Part shown: positions 27,280-36,491 of the stretch, in pieces
How positions within the stretch are numbered: the stretch's first letter is position 1
Layout of the letters: each line of letters opens with the position of its first letter
Assembly (NCBI GenBank): GCA_963667855.2
Contig: CAXXKI010000004.1
Span: 682,001 to 746,000, forward strand
Length of the DNA stretch: 64,000 nucleotides
Direction of reading: 5' to 3'
Source of the DNA: G963667855 sp963667855
Lineage (GTDB): Bacteria; Planctomycetota; Phycisphaerae; UBA1845
Translations under genes and position numbers: made by a program
The notes under the pieces: model-generated
Told to the model about the DNA's origin: nothing
Database searches by the model: none
The model's input: only the letters and a program-made list of their open reading frames with translations

Positions 27280-28485
27280 ATTTAGATTAAATCTGGTAAT
27301 GATTGTTTTAGCGGTGAACCAGGTTTTCGCTAGCGTTTGATGCTCAAATGGTGTTTATCTGCGGAACTGTATATCCCTGTGATCCCTAAAGTATTGATTA
27401 GTAAAAGGTAACATGATTAGGGCGAGATGGGGAAGCGAGTCTTCTAATCGTAAATCCCGCTCTAAGTGCGCAAAAAGGAAGCCAGTGACATACACCTCAG
27501 ATCATCGGGCCGGATGGAGGGACGAGGTGCAACTAATTGCCACTGGCCACGAACATAATCGGGGATTATGGATCGCTTGGCTATAAGGTATTCGCCCCAC
27601 TTCTTTGGTTATCTTTGAAACTTTTTTCTGTATATCGGCGATCTTGGATATGTCCGCGGGGGATATTGGACGTGTTGGGGCTAGTAGTATGGACTTTGCG
27701 ATTGCTAGATTGCGGGTAGGGGATTTGTCTCTCCAGTGTTAGGTGTGAGGTTTGTGCATAGGAGATTGGGGTTGATGTACTCTGCTTATGTTCTCAATAA
27801 GCTAGTCTTTGTGGTAAAGAGGGTAGTTAATACTAGTTATTGAGGGGGTGGATGGGAAAGGCGACGAGGGGGATACCTGAGTTGATTCAGTGAACAGGGC
27901 TTGCGGTGGCAGTATGGGTAGAGAGGGAAGTATGGGTGGATGATGTGTGCTGCGATTTGGGTGTTCTAGAGTGTTGATGTCTCCTAGATTAAATACGCTT
28001 GGGGTGCTAGGAGTTGGGGATTAACCATTCAAAGTGTTAAAATCGGTTTTTTGCATTTGGTTTAACCAAGAAAACTTGTAATGCCTGAGGGGAGTTCCCT
28101 GTAAAAGTTCTTGGGTAATTAAACGATATCAAATCTTTGTATTTGTTCGATGGTGAAACACCCGCTGTCAATGAATGGTGCCGTTCAGTGCAATGGAAAA
28201 AGCCGGCGGTTTTAAATTACTGGAATTTTCCGCTTCGTCCTGCAACGAATGAATTTAGTAATAGTGATGTTTCACTGTGGATAAGTCGAGTTAGCCTCTC
28301 TCTGTGAATCTAAGATTTCTTTCATGGTTCCGATATTTTTCGCGTTGGTTACGGCCAGGACCAATGTGTGGCCTAAAGGCTAAGCCGCTGGCTGGATTCT
28401 CCGATGAAATAGAGATAACTGGAATTCTGGAAGGGAAAATCCATTGTGTAAATCCAAGTGCTGGCGGCTCGAAAAGCGGTGGACT
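27280..28485. other. 1.2-kb region without a convincing gene
   Basis: Short frames in all readings, G-rich and degenerate between about 27700 and 28030. The only ordered structure is the hairpin set at 27415-27547, listed separately. The end of the region must hold the pseudopilin promoter. Confidence 0.45.
27415..27547 (+). ncRNA. Candidate structured RNA (nested hairpins)
   Basis: GATTAG (27415) pairs with CTAATC (27444). Downstream, GCCAGTG (27481-27487) pairs with CACTGGC (27541-27547), enclosing CACCTC (27493-27498) paired with GAGGTG (27524-27529). No match to tmRNA, SRP RNA, RNase P or 6S signatures was recognised. The strand is not known; plus is shown for convenience. Confidence 0.3.
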
Positions 28486-29196
28486 ATGCCAAACATTATC
28501 AAAAATCCGATTAAGCGGAATACTGCTTTGTGTGGTTTTTCACTGGTTGAGGTTGTCCTTGTTGTAATCATTATTTCGATAGTCGCGGTGATGGCTGTTC
28601 CCCGGTTTGCGAAATCGATGGCTCGCCATAGGGTAGATTTGGCCGCTAAACGCGTTATTGTTGATCTGAAGTTGGCCAGGCAATTGGCCAAAACTACCAG
28701 CAAGAAACATCGTGTTAGATTTGTCTACGGAACCAGCAAATACGTTGTGGAGTCCCTGGACGGCGCAACCTGGAAGGCCATAGCTGACATGGACAGGAAA
28801 GGGGCCGACTACGAAGTTGACCTGGGGGCGGAACCATATCTCGTTAAGGTGACGAATATCCGGAAACAGTCGCTTCTGGATGATCCGATGGTGGTTTATA
28901 ATGGGTTCGGGCTGGTGACTACAACGACCTGGCTGGTAATTCAGAATGGAGAATCATTTAACAAGATTGAAGTTGATGGAAATACGGGAGAACCACTGTT
29001 GACCGTTGTCGATACAGGAACTCCGGCTCTTGATCCTGGAGAGTTGAGTTCGGAGACGCCGCTCGAGACGCAAACTACGCCGACTCTTACGCCGCAAAAC
29101 GGTAGTCTTCCGGAAGCCAGTGGAAACGCGACACCTATCCAGAGCGGCAACGGCAGCCTGATGAGTGGAAACGGGCAGGCAAATGGATTGAATTAG
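28486..29196 (+). CDS. Type II secretion/type IV pilus-like pseudopilin (GspH-like)
   Basis: 236 residues. A short leader ends in Gly before 'FSLVEVVLVVIIISIVAVMAVP', the prepilin-peptidase cleavage site with Glu at +5 and the hydrophobic helix. The globular part (about 50-180) has the 'AKRVIVDLKLARQLA' helix of GspH/FimT-type minor pseudopilins. The C-terminal 60 residues are Pro/Thr/Gly/Asn-rich and low complexity. No other secretion or pilus gene is near. The ATG at 28486 is chosen because it gives a normal leader. Confidence 0.82.
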   Translation: MPNIIKNPIKRNTALCGFSLVEVVLVVIIISIVAVMAVPRFAKSMARHRVDLAAKRVIVDLKLARQLAKTTSKKHRVRFVYGTSKYVVESLDGATWKAIADMDRKGADYEVDLGAEPYLVKVTNIRKQSLLDDPMVVYNGFGLVTTTTWLVIQNGESFNKIEVDGNTGEPLLTVVDTGTPALDPGELSSETPLETQTTPTLTPQNGSLPEASGNATPIQSGNGSLMSGNGQANGLN

Positions 29197-29336
29197 GAGG
29201 AGATTACGTTGCAGGAATCTCCAATGTGATTTTTATCAAGTATCGCGAAAGAAACGCGGCAAATAAAAAGCGATGCGTCGGAATTACCATGGCTGCTCGC
29301 GGACTCCCGTTTAGCGATGGCATTAGCCGGCGATTG

Positions 29337-30293
29337 TCAGCATTTCGCCTGTTTTTTCAGAATACGATTAATGGATTGCCGATTCAGATTCGCCCAGGAG
29401 TAAAGATCTCGAAAACGTAACCCCTCAAGATCTGCCTCGATTGTGGCCACCCGCCACCAATCGCGTTCTTTTATTCTGTGCCTTTCGATACCCTTTAAAA
29501 TCCTAGCATGTGGACGGGTTGGGTTGAGCCTTTTCGCTAAGAGGGAAAACAGCAAATCGTGCACAGGGATACAGTTATCGCAGTGTTGCTTACGATGTAA
29601 AAACCTCAGGCTGCGTTTATTGAGGTCGACGTTAATTGTGGTGAGTTCAGTTATTTGCTTGCGACTCAAGCCGGTAGTCATGCCCAAACAGACCGACAGG
29701 ACCTGATCAGGGCTGGAGATACGTTTCAGGATGTTGTTGACTTTTTCTTCCGTGATGTCAGGCAGAGAGCGATCGGTTGCCGCTTGTAGTCTGCTCGCTG
29801 ATTTTTCGAGAGGGTTGGTTTGTAAACGTTCCGTGGCGATAGCCCAACGAAAAAAAACATTGAGGCTCCTCAGGTGTTTGGCCACGGTGGTCTCAGAAGA
29901 GTGAGCGAGCCGTTGTTGAATGAAACGGTCAATGTCTCTGCCCGATATTCGGGGTAATGGAGCATCATTTGTAAGTTTCTTTAGCCAACCTAAAGCTGTC
30001 CTGTAGCTTCTATGAGTGTCAGTTGCGAGAATCTTTGATTCCAGAAAAGTAGCGGCACATTCGGATATGCGAGGCTGTTTTTCGTCGTCAATCCGTTTTT
30101 GGTGGAGATGTAAATTGAAACGCGACATCCAGGATTGTGCCTCCTGCATGTTTAGAAAGCGCTTGCTGCGATTGATACGCGTACCGGTGGGGGTGTAATC
30201 GTAGAACCTGACGTAAACACCTGGTAGAATACGTCCATTTACGGTCCTCTTTCCGGTGTGGCCCCATAGCCACGCTTTTCTCAGTCGTCCCAT
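29337..30293 (-). pseudogene. Degenerate tyrosine recombinase/integrase
   Basis: 318 residues from ATG 30293. An N-terminal strand region and a SAM-like core-binding domain ('RTALGWLKKL...ISGRDIDRFIQQRLAHSSETTVAKHLRSLNVFFRWAI') are intact. The catalytic domain is not: the first Arg box reads 'TTGLSRKQITEL' instead of TGLRrxE, the HxxR box reads 'RFRDLYSW', and no terminal Tyr box remains before the stop. It is probably inactive, or has a DNA-binding role. Its start lies 90 bases from the 3' end of tRNA-Arg, the usual place of an integrase of a tRNA-targeted element. Confidence 0.7.
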
Positions 30294-30382
30294 GGCAGAA
30301 TAAAATACCATCCGGGGTGGTGAACCGTCAATTCTTAAAGCGCACAAACCACTTTTGGAAAGATATAAGCTGGGTTTTTGAC

Positions 30383-30456
30383 TACGCCAGGGGGGATTCG
30401 AACCCACGACCGCCGGATTAGAAATCCGGTGCTCTATCCAGCTGAGCTACTGGCGC
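30383..30456 (-). tRNA. tRNA-Arg (anticodon TCT)
   Basis: 74-base cloverleaf read on the minus strand: acceptor stem GCGCCAG/CTGGCGT (one G-U pair), D arm with AGCTCAGCTGGATAGAGC, anticodon stem CCGGA/TCCGG around loop TTTCTAA giving anticodon TCT, and T arm with GGTTCGAATCC. Decodes AGA (and AGG by wobble). CCA is not encoded. Confidence 0.95.
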
Positions 30457-31271
30457 TGCGTCTGCAACCAAGGGTGCAGAAACGTCTTTTTACCCGAAAT
30501 CGGTACAAAATCAATGGGGATGTCGGGTAAAGAGAAGATGATTTTTTTAGTGATTAATCACGGATTGGGGAGATACGCATAGGGGGATGGTTTGGAATTT
30601 CTTCAGACAGGTGTGTGTCGCTCCCTGTGAGTTTTTGAATTAGCAATATCCCTTGGGATGGATAATCCTGTGCAACGTAGAGACACTTTTTGGCGGGCGA
30701 GGGGGTATGAGATTATGCTAATTCGGGTAAAACTGAGGCAAAAACGGGAATAACAGGAGAATTAGTGGTAAAACGAGAGTAAGGTGTAGTCCTTATGAAG
30801 CGGCAAAAATCACTTCGATATAGAGGTGAAACGGGTTCGATATGAAAAAAAGCAAGATATTTTCGATTTTTCTCTTGTGTAAATGGCATTCTTGGGGGAA
30901 GCTACGCCCCAGACTCGGGTAACGACAAACCACGACTTGGTTTTTTAGAATAAGTGAACGAGTCCGGTTGAGCGAGTGGCGAAGAGATGTTTTTTTAGGC
31001 AAGTATTGAGAAATCGCCTTTGCCGCTCCGATAGAGAGTTAAGTCGCCGTGATTTGGAAAGCGGCATGTTGTTACGGCGTCCAATGGTGGAACCGACTGA
31101 CGGAGGAGGTTAGATGTGTTTCCACCATTCAATGGTGCTTGGACGGGCAGGAGACTCGGAATATGCCGATAGCGTTTTTGGGTGGAGGCATTTGCTGAAA
31201 ACTCGAGAAAACAGGCTGCGGATATGGAAAAGTCTCTTTATTGAAAACAGTTTTCCGATGGTATGTGCACT
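30457..31271. other. Intergenic region with an inverted repeat near its end
   Basis: About 800 bases with no convincing gene. AATGGTGGAA (31083-31092) and TTCCACCATT (31120-31129) form a perfect 10-bp inverted repeat about 140 bases before the HTH gene. It is followed at once by another CAATGG, so it may be an operator. The tRNA promoter must also lie at the left end. Confidence 0.45.
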
Positions 31272-31625
31272 ATGAGCAAGAAAACAAACTCAATGGAAGA
31301 CCAGTTGCGACTGGCAATCAAGGAAAGCGGTATGCCGCAGAACCGTATCTGTCGCGCCGCAAGGATGGACGAGGGAACCCTCTCCTGCTTCATGCTTGGC
31401 AAGCAGGAGTCCATGCGTCTAAAGACCGCCCAGCGGTTGGCCCGCGTGTTGGGGTTGGCGTTGGTACTGGAAACCGGCCCGAAGATGAAGCTTCCGGCCG
31501 CTCCGGCTCCAAAACCCAAGAAAAAAGTAGCCAAGAAAAAAGTTGCAAAGAAAAAAGCTGCCAAGAAAGTAGCCAAGAAAAAAGTAGCCAAAAAGAAAGC
31601 CAAAAAGGCTAAGAAACGTCGCTAA
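31272..31625 (+). CDS. HTH protein with histone-H1-like lysine/alanine tail
   Basis: 117 residues. The first 70 or so form an XRE-like helix-turn-helix ('LRLAIKESGMPQNRICRAARMDEGTLSCFMLGKQ', 'RLKTAQRLARVLGL'). The last 45 are repeats of KKVAKKK/KKAAKK type rich in Lys, Ala and Pro, like bacterial H1/Hc1 histone-like tails. A sequence-specific or bent-DNA-binding head with a nonspecific DNA-coating tail suggests a nucleoid protein or global regulator. ATG 31272 is preferred over the in-frame codon nine bases earlier. Confidence 0.75.
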   Translation: MSKKTNSMEDQLRLAIKESGMPQNRICRAARMDEGTLSCFMLGKQESMRLKTAQRLARVLGLALVLETGPKMKLPAAPAPKPKKKVAKKKVAKKKAAKKVAKKKVAKKKAKKAKKRR

Positions 31626-31985
31626 AAAGACGTTTTGACACCGTTAACGGTGAATGGCCGATCGCACCGCACGATGTGGATGATCGAAGTCTGGACTTGA
31701 TTAACCTTGTATTCAAGGAGTCAAGAAAAGGCTGATTTATCCTCAACGTGGGGTGCGTCGGCTTTTTTACGTTGTTGGGCTTGGAATTGGTGATTAGCGT
31801 GACTGTTTAGCTGTACTGGGGGGTTTAGGGGGTTTTGTTCCCGCCGATCGTGGTAGTTGGAATGGTGCGGCCTCGATTCATGGATAAACGATCTTGTGTT
31901 AGGAGGCTTTTTTCCCGTATCATGGAACTTCAGGGCTATTGGTCTGGCTTTTATGTCTTGATCATGGATGGCGGAGGCTGGAAGG
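31626..31985. other. Intergenic region, no gene seen
   Basis: About 360 bases. A GACACCGTTAACGGTG palindrome-like patch sits at 31637-31652, just after the HTH gene. Nothing else was recognised. Confidence 0.35.
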
Positions 31986-32723
31986 ATGTTGGGGAAGGTG
32001 GGCAGTCCTATCCAATCGCGGCGACTGCGAGTTCGAATCGGCGTTTCGTTTATTGCCTTTTCGTGTTGCGTTTTGACATTGAATGTCCTGGCCGATTCTG
32101 TAGTCGATATATGGGAAAACGATGGGCAGCCGGAGGCTATCAACAATCCACTGGAATTAGAGTGGACCTTTTTTATCGATAACAATTCAGACGTGGAACC
32201 GTGTGGCGGAAGCGGACCGTGTTGTGCGAATCTATGTGAACTGCGTTTGCAGGGATTATTCTCGACGGAAATGCCTGTAGTACTCTTTTGGCCACAGATG
32301 TGGGCGTATTCTGTAATTCCGCAATCAGGGCGGGAGAACGTATGGGATATTCATTTGTGGGAAGATTGTGGGGGAATTTTCTGTATCAATGTTTTTGATC
32401 CTCCAGCTCACGTTCAAGTGCTGACTTACCGTGACGATGAAACCGAGGATGTAACCGGGATTTGTGTTGGGCAGGGAAAACTGGACATGGTTGGGTGGAT
32501 GCCCGAACCTCCTGACGCGTTTGTCGGACCGTCTGGTATTCTCGGAGATTTGAACCGGGATGGAGAAGCCGATCTTGATGATTTTCCTCTTTTTGAGGCA
32601 TGCATATCCGGGCCTGCGAATTCTTCCGGCTTGGATAACGACTGTCGCCTGGCCGACTTCGATTATGATGATGACGTTGACCTGATTGATTTCAGTTCCT
32701 TGCAGAATGTTCTGGCTGATTGA
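31986..32723 (+). CDS. Secreted protein with dockerin-like tail
   Basis: 245 residues from ATG 31986, which has GGAGG eight bases upstream. A twin-basic N-terminus and hydrophobic signal (about 16-36) end near 'LNVLADS'. The body has paired cysteines ('CGGSGPCCANLC', 'EDCGGIFC') and no family I recognise. The last 65 residues carry two calcium-loop segments, 'GDLNRDGEADLDDF' and 'DFDYDDDVDLIDF', of the dockerin/type I repeat kind found on four proteins in this window. Function unknown; cell-surface or extracellular. Confidence 0.72.
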   Translation: MLGKVGSPIQSRRLRVRIGVSFIAFSCCVLTLNVLADSVVDIWENDGQPEAINNPLELEWTFFIDNNSDVEPCGGSGPCCANLCELRLQGLFSTEMPVVLFWPQMWAYSVIPQSGRENVWDIHLWEDCGGIFCINVFDPPAHVQVLTYRDDETEDVTGICVGQGKLDMVGWMPEPPDAFVGPSGILGDLNRDGEADLDDFPLFEACISGPANSSGLDNDCRLADFDYDDDVDLIDFSSLQNVLAD

Positions 32724-32952
32724 CCCTTCCTCAATAGACGGGTTTGAAAGAAAGGGTGATCAGCAGGATGGTGTGATAATTCCCCCGTTTTTTGCTAATC
32801 CAGTCGGGCTGTCCCTTCAAGGCCGTGAGTTGAGCGGTTGGTAAGAAAGACGCCATGCGCATCATGGAAAAGATGACGATTCTTTCGATGGTTAAGTTAT
32901 TGTAACCGCTCGATTAACCTCCGATATAAGTTGAAAGGCTGGAGGTGACAAT

Positions 32953-34020
32953 ATGAGAATCCAAGCAGCAATAGTCGGGCTGGTGGTTTCAGCCATGTTT
33001 ACATCGGTATGCTTTGGCGGGGATGTTTCACTGGATTGGGTTTTTGTGGGCGATCCGGGCAACCGGGGAGAACTGTCCGGAGCCGGCGCGGACGGGTTTG
33101 GGGAAGACCGAATATGTGGGCAAGTCGAGTACGAGTACTACATTGGCAAGTTCGAGGTGACGAACGGGCAGTATATTGATTTTCTCAATGCCGTCGGAGC
33201 TAATGATCCGTATGGCCTGTACGATTCGCGGATGGGAGGGGCGGTAGGAGGTATTAGCCGTCAGGGAGGCGATGGGAGCTATACGTACGGCGCCAAAGAT
33301 AATGATACAAGCTGGCTTACTAAGCCGGTGAATTTCGTGAGCTGGTATGATTGTTTGCGTTTTGCCAATTGGCTGCATAATGACCGGCTCGTGGGCCAGT
33401 GTGACAAATCCACCACTGAAGACGGCGCCTACGATCTTTCGCTGGGGAGTGGAGCGGAAAGAAGAGACGGGGCTCAATACTTTCTGGCGAGCGAAGACGA
33501 ATGGTATAAAGCCGCGTATTACAAAGGTGGCGGTGTGGATTCCGGATATTGGGATTACCCAACGATGAACGATTTTGCTCCGGCTAATGATCCTCCGCCC
33601 GAGTTCCCGTATCCGGCGGGCGCGGAGAATATGGCCAATTATTACGACAGTGGGTTTGCGGTGGGCCCGCCCTGGTATGTGACCGATGTGGGAAGCTACG
33701 TTCTCTCAGTAGGCAGCTATGGTACTCATGATCAGGCCGGTAATCTCTGGGAATGGAACGAAGCGGTTATTTCGGATTTCTATAGAGGGTGCCGAGGCGG
33801 TTCGTGGAGTGACAGCCAGCGTAATCTGCACGCCAACTATCGCGGTGTCGTTTATGCCCCCCTCGATTACGCCGCCGATGACATCGGGTTTCGTCTGGCG
33901 AAACCGGTTCCCGAGTTGCCTGCGCTGGTGTTGATGGTTCTGGGAACGGCGGTAATACTCTGGCGGCGGGAAAAAAGGTGTCGAGAAGCGGCGTACAACG
34001 GCACTATTACCGGTTTTTGA
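32953..34020 (+). CDS. Secreted SUMF1/FGE-sulfatase-domain protein with PEP-CTERM-like tail
   Basis: 355 residues. A signal peptide (about 1-23) is followed by a formylglycine-generating-enzyme-type (SUMF1) fold: 'YYIGKFEVTNGQYIDFLNAVG', 'PVNFVSWYDCLRFANWLHN', 'YFLASEDEWYKAAYYKGG', 'DQAGNLWEWNEAV' and 'CRGGSWS'. The C-terminus 'VPELPALVLMVLG', a hydrophobic run, then 'WRREKR' is a PEP-CTERM sorting signal. Members with this tail are usually structural or binding variants rather than true FGEs; the catalytic Cys pair of FGE was not identified. The ATG follows GGAGGTGAC. Confidence 0.85.
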   Translation: MRIQAAIVGLVVSAMFTSVCFGGDVSLDWVFVGDPGNRGELSGAGADGFGEDRICGQVEYEYYIGKFEVTNGQYIDFLNAVGANDPYGLYDSRMGGAVGGISRQGGDGSYTYGAKDNDTSWLTKPVNFVSWYDCLRFANWLHNDRLVGQCDKSTTEDGAYDLSLGSGAERRDGAQYFLASEDEWYKAAYYKGGGVDSGYWDYPTMNDFAPANDPPPEFPYPAGAENMANYYDSGFAVGPPWYVTDVGSYVLSVGSYGTHDQAGNLWEWNEAVISDFYRGCRGGSWSDSQRNLHANYRGVVYAPLDYAADDIGFRLAKPVPELPALVLMVLGTAVILWRREKRCREAAYNGTITGF

Positions 34021-34128
34021 CGCGATTCGTGGTGCAATTATAATCAACCTGCCGATAATAAGTTACGTCTTTTGTAATCAACCGGTCGCTGCGACATCGA
34101 TCTGGTGGATCCGTTAGGAGGTCCCGTT

Positions 34129-34440
34129 ATGGTGACGACGATGATGATGAACGAACTGGCGATCCTGGGTCTTCCCGGCGGTTTGGAATTGATAGTAGTT
34201 TTATTGCTTGGCCTCTTGCTTTTTGGTCGGCGATTGCCGGACGTTGCGAGGTCACTGGGAAAGTCGGTAGTGGAGTTTAAAAAAGGACTCAAAGACATCA
34301 AGGACGAGGTTGGTGATTCAACTCAGTTTGATGATAATCACAGCCTTGAATCAAAAAACAACAACTCGTTACCGCCTTCATCGGGCGACTCCTCTGAGGT
34401 TGACAGCAATTCAGATAAAGTGGAATCGAATAATCGATAA
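34129..34440 (+). CDS. Sec-independent translocase TatA/B-like protein
   Basis: 103 residues. An N-terminal hydrophobic helix (about 14-30, with 'LLGLLLFGRRLPDVARSLGKS') and an amphipathic helix 'FKKGLKDIKDEV' match TatA/TatB. The remaining 45 residues are acidic, Ser/Asn-rich and disordered. Start ATG 34129 has a perfect AGGAGGT. No tatC is adjacent. It could be TatA, TatB or a bifunctional TatA. Confidence 0.85.
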   Translation: MVTTMMMNELAILGLPGGLELIVVLLLGLLLFGRRLPDVARSLGKSVVEFKKGLKDIKDEVGDSTQFDDNHSLESKNNNSLPPSSGDSSEVDSNSDKVESNNR

Positions 34441-34523
34441 ATTCCGGTAATCATATCGAAGTCTGTTTTTTTAATTCGGCCTGTCCGCGATTACTGATTG
34501 GAAACGCCTGATTGATAGGGGGA

Positions 34524-35060
34524 TTAGTCTGGTGTATCCGTGGCTCTGGGAGTAATATTATATGTTTTGTCGAATGCTTCTTGAAAGTCGAAGACGGCTT
34601 TGAAATCTTCGAGCGAATCTCCAGGCTGTTTTTGCATTAAATCGCAATCGATCATAGCGAAAACCATCTGCCCGAAATCGTCGGTGGCATGAATGTTCCA
34701 GCGGGCGAGGACTGTTCTGGCCATTAATCCCCATTGTTGATGTGCATATTCCCTGAGTCCCCAGCATAATTCCGTACCACTTACGTGGCGGTTCAACTGG
34801 TCGAGTCCACCAGCATCGTAGATTGCGGCTTTTATTTCTTCGTCCAGTTGGTCCGTGTTGTACAGGTCGCGCAGGTCTTCCAGGTCGAGTTCGTTGGCTG
34901 CGAGAAATCTCCAGATAGTGATTTGCGAAGGAGATTCCGGTCCGTGAACCCTGCTGACCGCGAAGCTGAGTCCTTCTCGTACGAAAAGGTAGGCATCCAA
35001 GGGAAAGCGGCCTACCCGGGTACAAAGTTCACGAAGAGTTTGTTCGTATGAATCAGGCAT
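34524..35060 (-). CDS. Minf_1886-type planctomycete/verrucomicrobial conserved protein
   Basis: 178 residues; ATG 35060 is preferred over the TTG just upstream. 'FPLDAYLFVREGLSFAVSRVHG', 'RHVSGTELCWGLREYAHQQWGLMARTVLARWNI' and 'TDDFGQMVFAMID' are typical of the family shared by Planctomycetes and Verrucomicrobia. Function unknown. Supports the taxonomic placement. It lies 103 bases before ricT's end, on the same strand. Confidence 0.75.
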   Translation of the reverse strand: MPDSYEQTLRELCTRVGRFPLDAYLFVREGLSFAVSRVHGPESPSQITIWRFLAANELDLEDLRDLYNTDQLDEEIKAAIYDAGGLDQLNRHVSGTELCWGLREYAHQQWGLMARTVLARWNIHATDDFGQMVFAMIDCDLMQKQPGDSLEDFKAVFDFQEAFDKTYNITPRATDTPD

Positions 35061-35162
35061 CAATCTAACCGTCGGTAGTATAACTCGTTTTTAATCCCCC
35101 AGGTTTCTTCGCGGCCGATCCCTCAAGCGAAGGCGAATTCATTAGCGTTGAAGAGGTCTTCG

Positions 35163-36491
35163 TTACTCTTTCTTCTGTTCCTTCTTTGGATTATTACGAC
35201 GTCCGCGGCGTTTTCTTTTTCGTTTCGTATTATCCTTTTTGCCTTGTTCGTTTGTATGCTTTTCTTGACCAGGCTTTGAATCGGGAGCGTTATTGACCCG
35301 TGCTTGTACAGGTTTGCTAGTTTTTTCCTGTGAAGCAGATGTTTTGTCGGTTTCTCCCTGAGATTGATCTGAGTGTCCTGTAGTGGTCTTTTTCTTCCGC
35401 CGCGGGCGCTTGCTCTTTCCTGCGTTTGTTTTGCGGGGACTTTTCTGCCGCTCCTGGTTTTCCTGGAGCTCCTTTGTTTTTTTCTCGGCTTCCTGCGATT
35501 GTAGTTTTTTCCTTTCGGCTTCTTTTCTCGCGATGGCGGCCTCATCGAGAATCGCTTCGACTGGGATTATTAGACGCCCTCCGTCCTCGGTCTGGACTTG
35601 TAGCATCTGAGTGAGGATGTGCCGGGCGATTACTTTTCCAGCGCCGGCTTCCGCTACCACCCTCGCTCCCATGCGTGGAAGTTTGTGATCCAGTTCTTCA
35701 TAAGCGGCGTGTTCAAAACGAAGGCAACACTTAAGCCGGCCACATCGTCCTGACACTTTGGCCGGATCCAGAGTGGCTTTTTGCATTTTGGCCATCCTCA
35801 TGTTGATCGGTTTGAGAGCTTTGAGGAAGTTTTTGCAGCAGCATTCTCGCCCACATGTCTCATAGTCGGCAAGTAGCCGTGCTTCATCGCGGGCTCCGAT
35901 TTGCCTCATTTCAATTCGGGTTTGGAATTCTTCTGCAAGCCCTTTGACCAACGCTCGGAAGTCAACTCTGCCATCGGCCAGAAAATAGAAGATGATTCGC
36001 TCTCCGCCGAACAGGTGTTCACCGGCGAGAACTTTCATATCCAGTTTTTGTTCATTCGCACATTTCTGGCAGAAGGCCGTCTTTTGTTCTATTTCCGAAC
36101 AAATATGCTCCCAATCGGCGATATCTTCCTCGGAGGCCAGTCGAAGGATTCGGCCGTTATCGAAGTGGAAGTACTCCTGACCACTTTCGGCAACGAACTG
36201 TGATATCTGTTCTGTTGTAAGGTTTCTGTCGCAAGAGTTGCCTGTGCCTGCTATCAGCTTACCCATCTCGATTCCCCGATGGGTTTGGACTATGACCGAA
36301 CACCCGCTTTGGGGGAAAGTTTCTTTGTTCTTGTATTTGAAGTCGCCTACGAAATTCATGAATCCGTAGCGCACGATTGCGGTGGGAGCATCCTGCTCCG
36401 CTGGTGCGGAAGAATCTGATTGCGAGATATCCCCTGAACCCTCTTCAGGTGATGCCAGGTGTTCTGTCTCGTCGTTTCCGTTGTAGACCAT
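35163..36491 (-). CDS. ricT: PSP1/RicT-like regulatory iron-sulfur protein
   Basis: 442 residues. The PSP1 C-terminal domain covers about 35-290: 'VIVQTHRGIEMGKLIAG', 'ERIIFYFLADGRVDFRALVKGLA' and 'RIEMRQIGARDEARL'. The conserved cysteine cluster reads 'CGRECCC' and 'CGRLKCCL'. In Bacillus, RicT (YaaT) with RicA/RicF holds Fe-S clusters and steers RNase Y. Here about 140 extra residues form a Lys/Arg/Glu/Gln-rich tail ending 'KRKRRGRR...', probably RNA-binding. Partner genes are not adjacent. The gene symbol is by homology only. Confidence 0.8.
   Translation of the reverse strand: MVYNGNDETEHLASPEEGSGDISQSDSSAPAEQDAPTAIVRYGFMNFVGDFKYKNKETFPQSGCSVIVQTHRGIEMGKLIAGTGNSCDRNLTTEQISQFVAESGQEYFHFDNGRILRLASEEDIADWEHICSEIEQKTAFCQKCANEQKLDMKVLAGEHLFGGERIIFYFLADGRVDFRALVKGLAEEFQTRIEMRQIGARDEARLLADYETCGRECCCKNFLKALKPINMRMAKMQKATLDPAKVSGRCGRLKCCLRFEHAAYEELDHKLPRMGARVVAEAGAGKVIARHILTQMLQVQTEDGGRLIIPVEAILDEAAIARKEAERKKLQSQEAEKKTKELQENQERQKSPRKTNAGKSKRPRRKKKTTTGHSDQSQGETDKTSASQEKTSKPVQARVNNAPDSKPGQEKHTNEQGKKDNTKRKRKRRGRRNNPKKEQKKE

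Noticed and set aside
31241..31612. Alternative frame through the Lys-rich tail giving Ser/Glu/Lys repeats
   Set aside because: It is a frame-shifted reading of the KKVAKK repeats; the HTH frame has real domain content.
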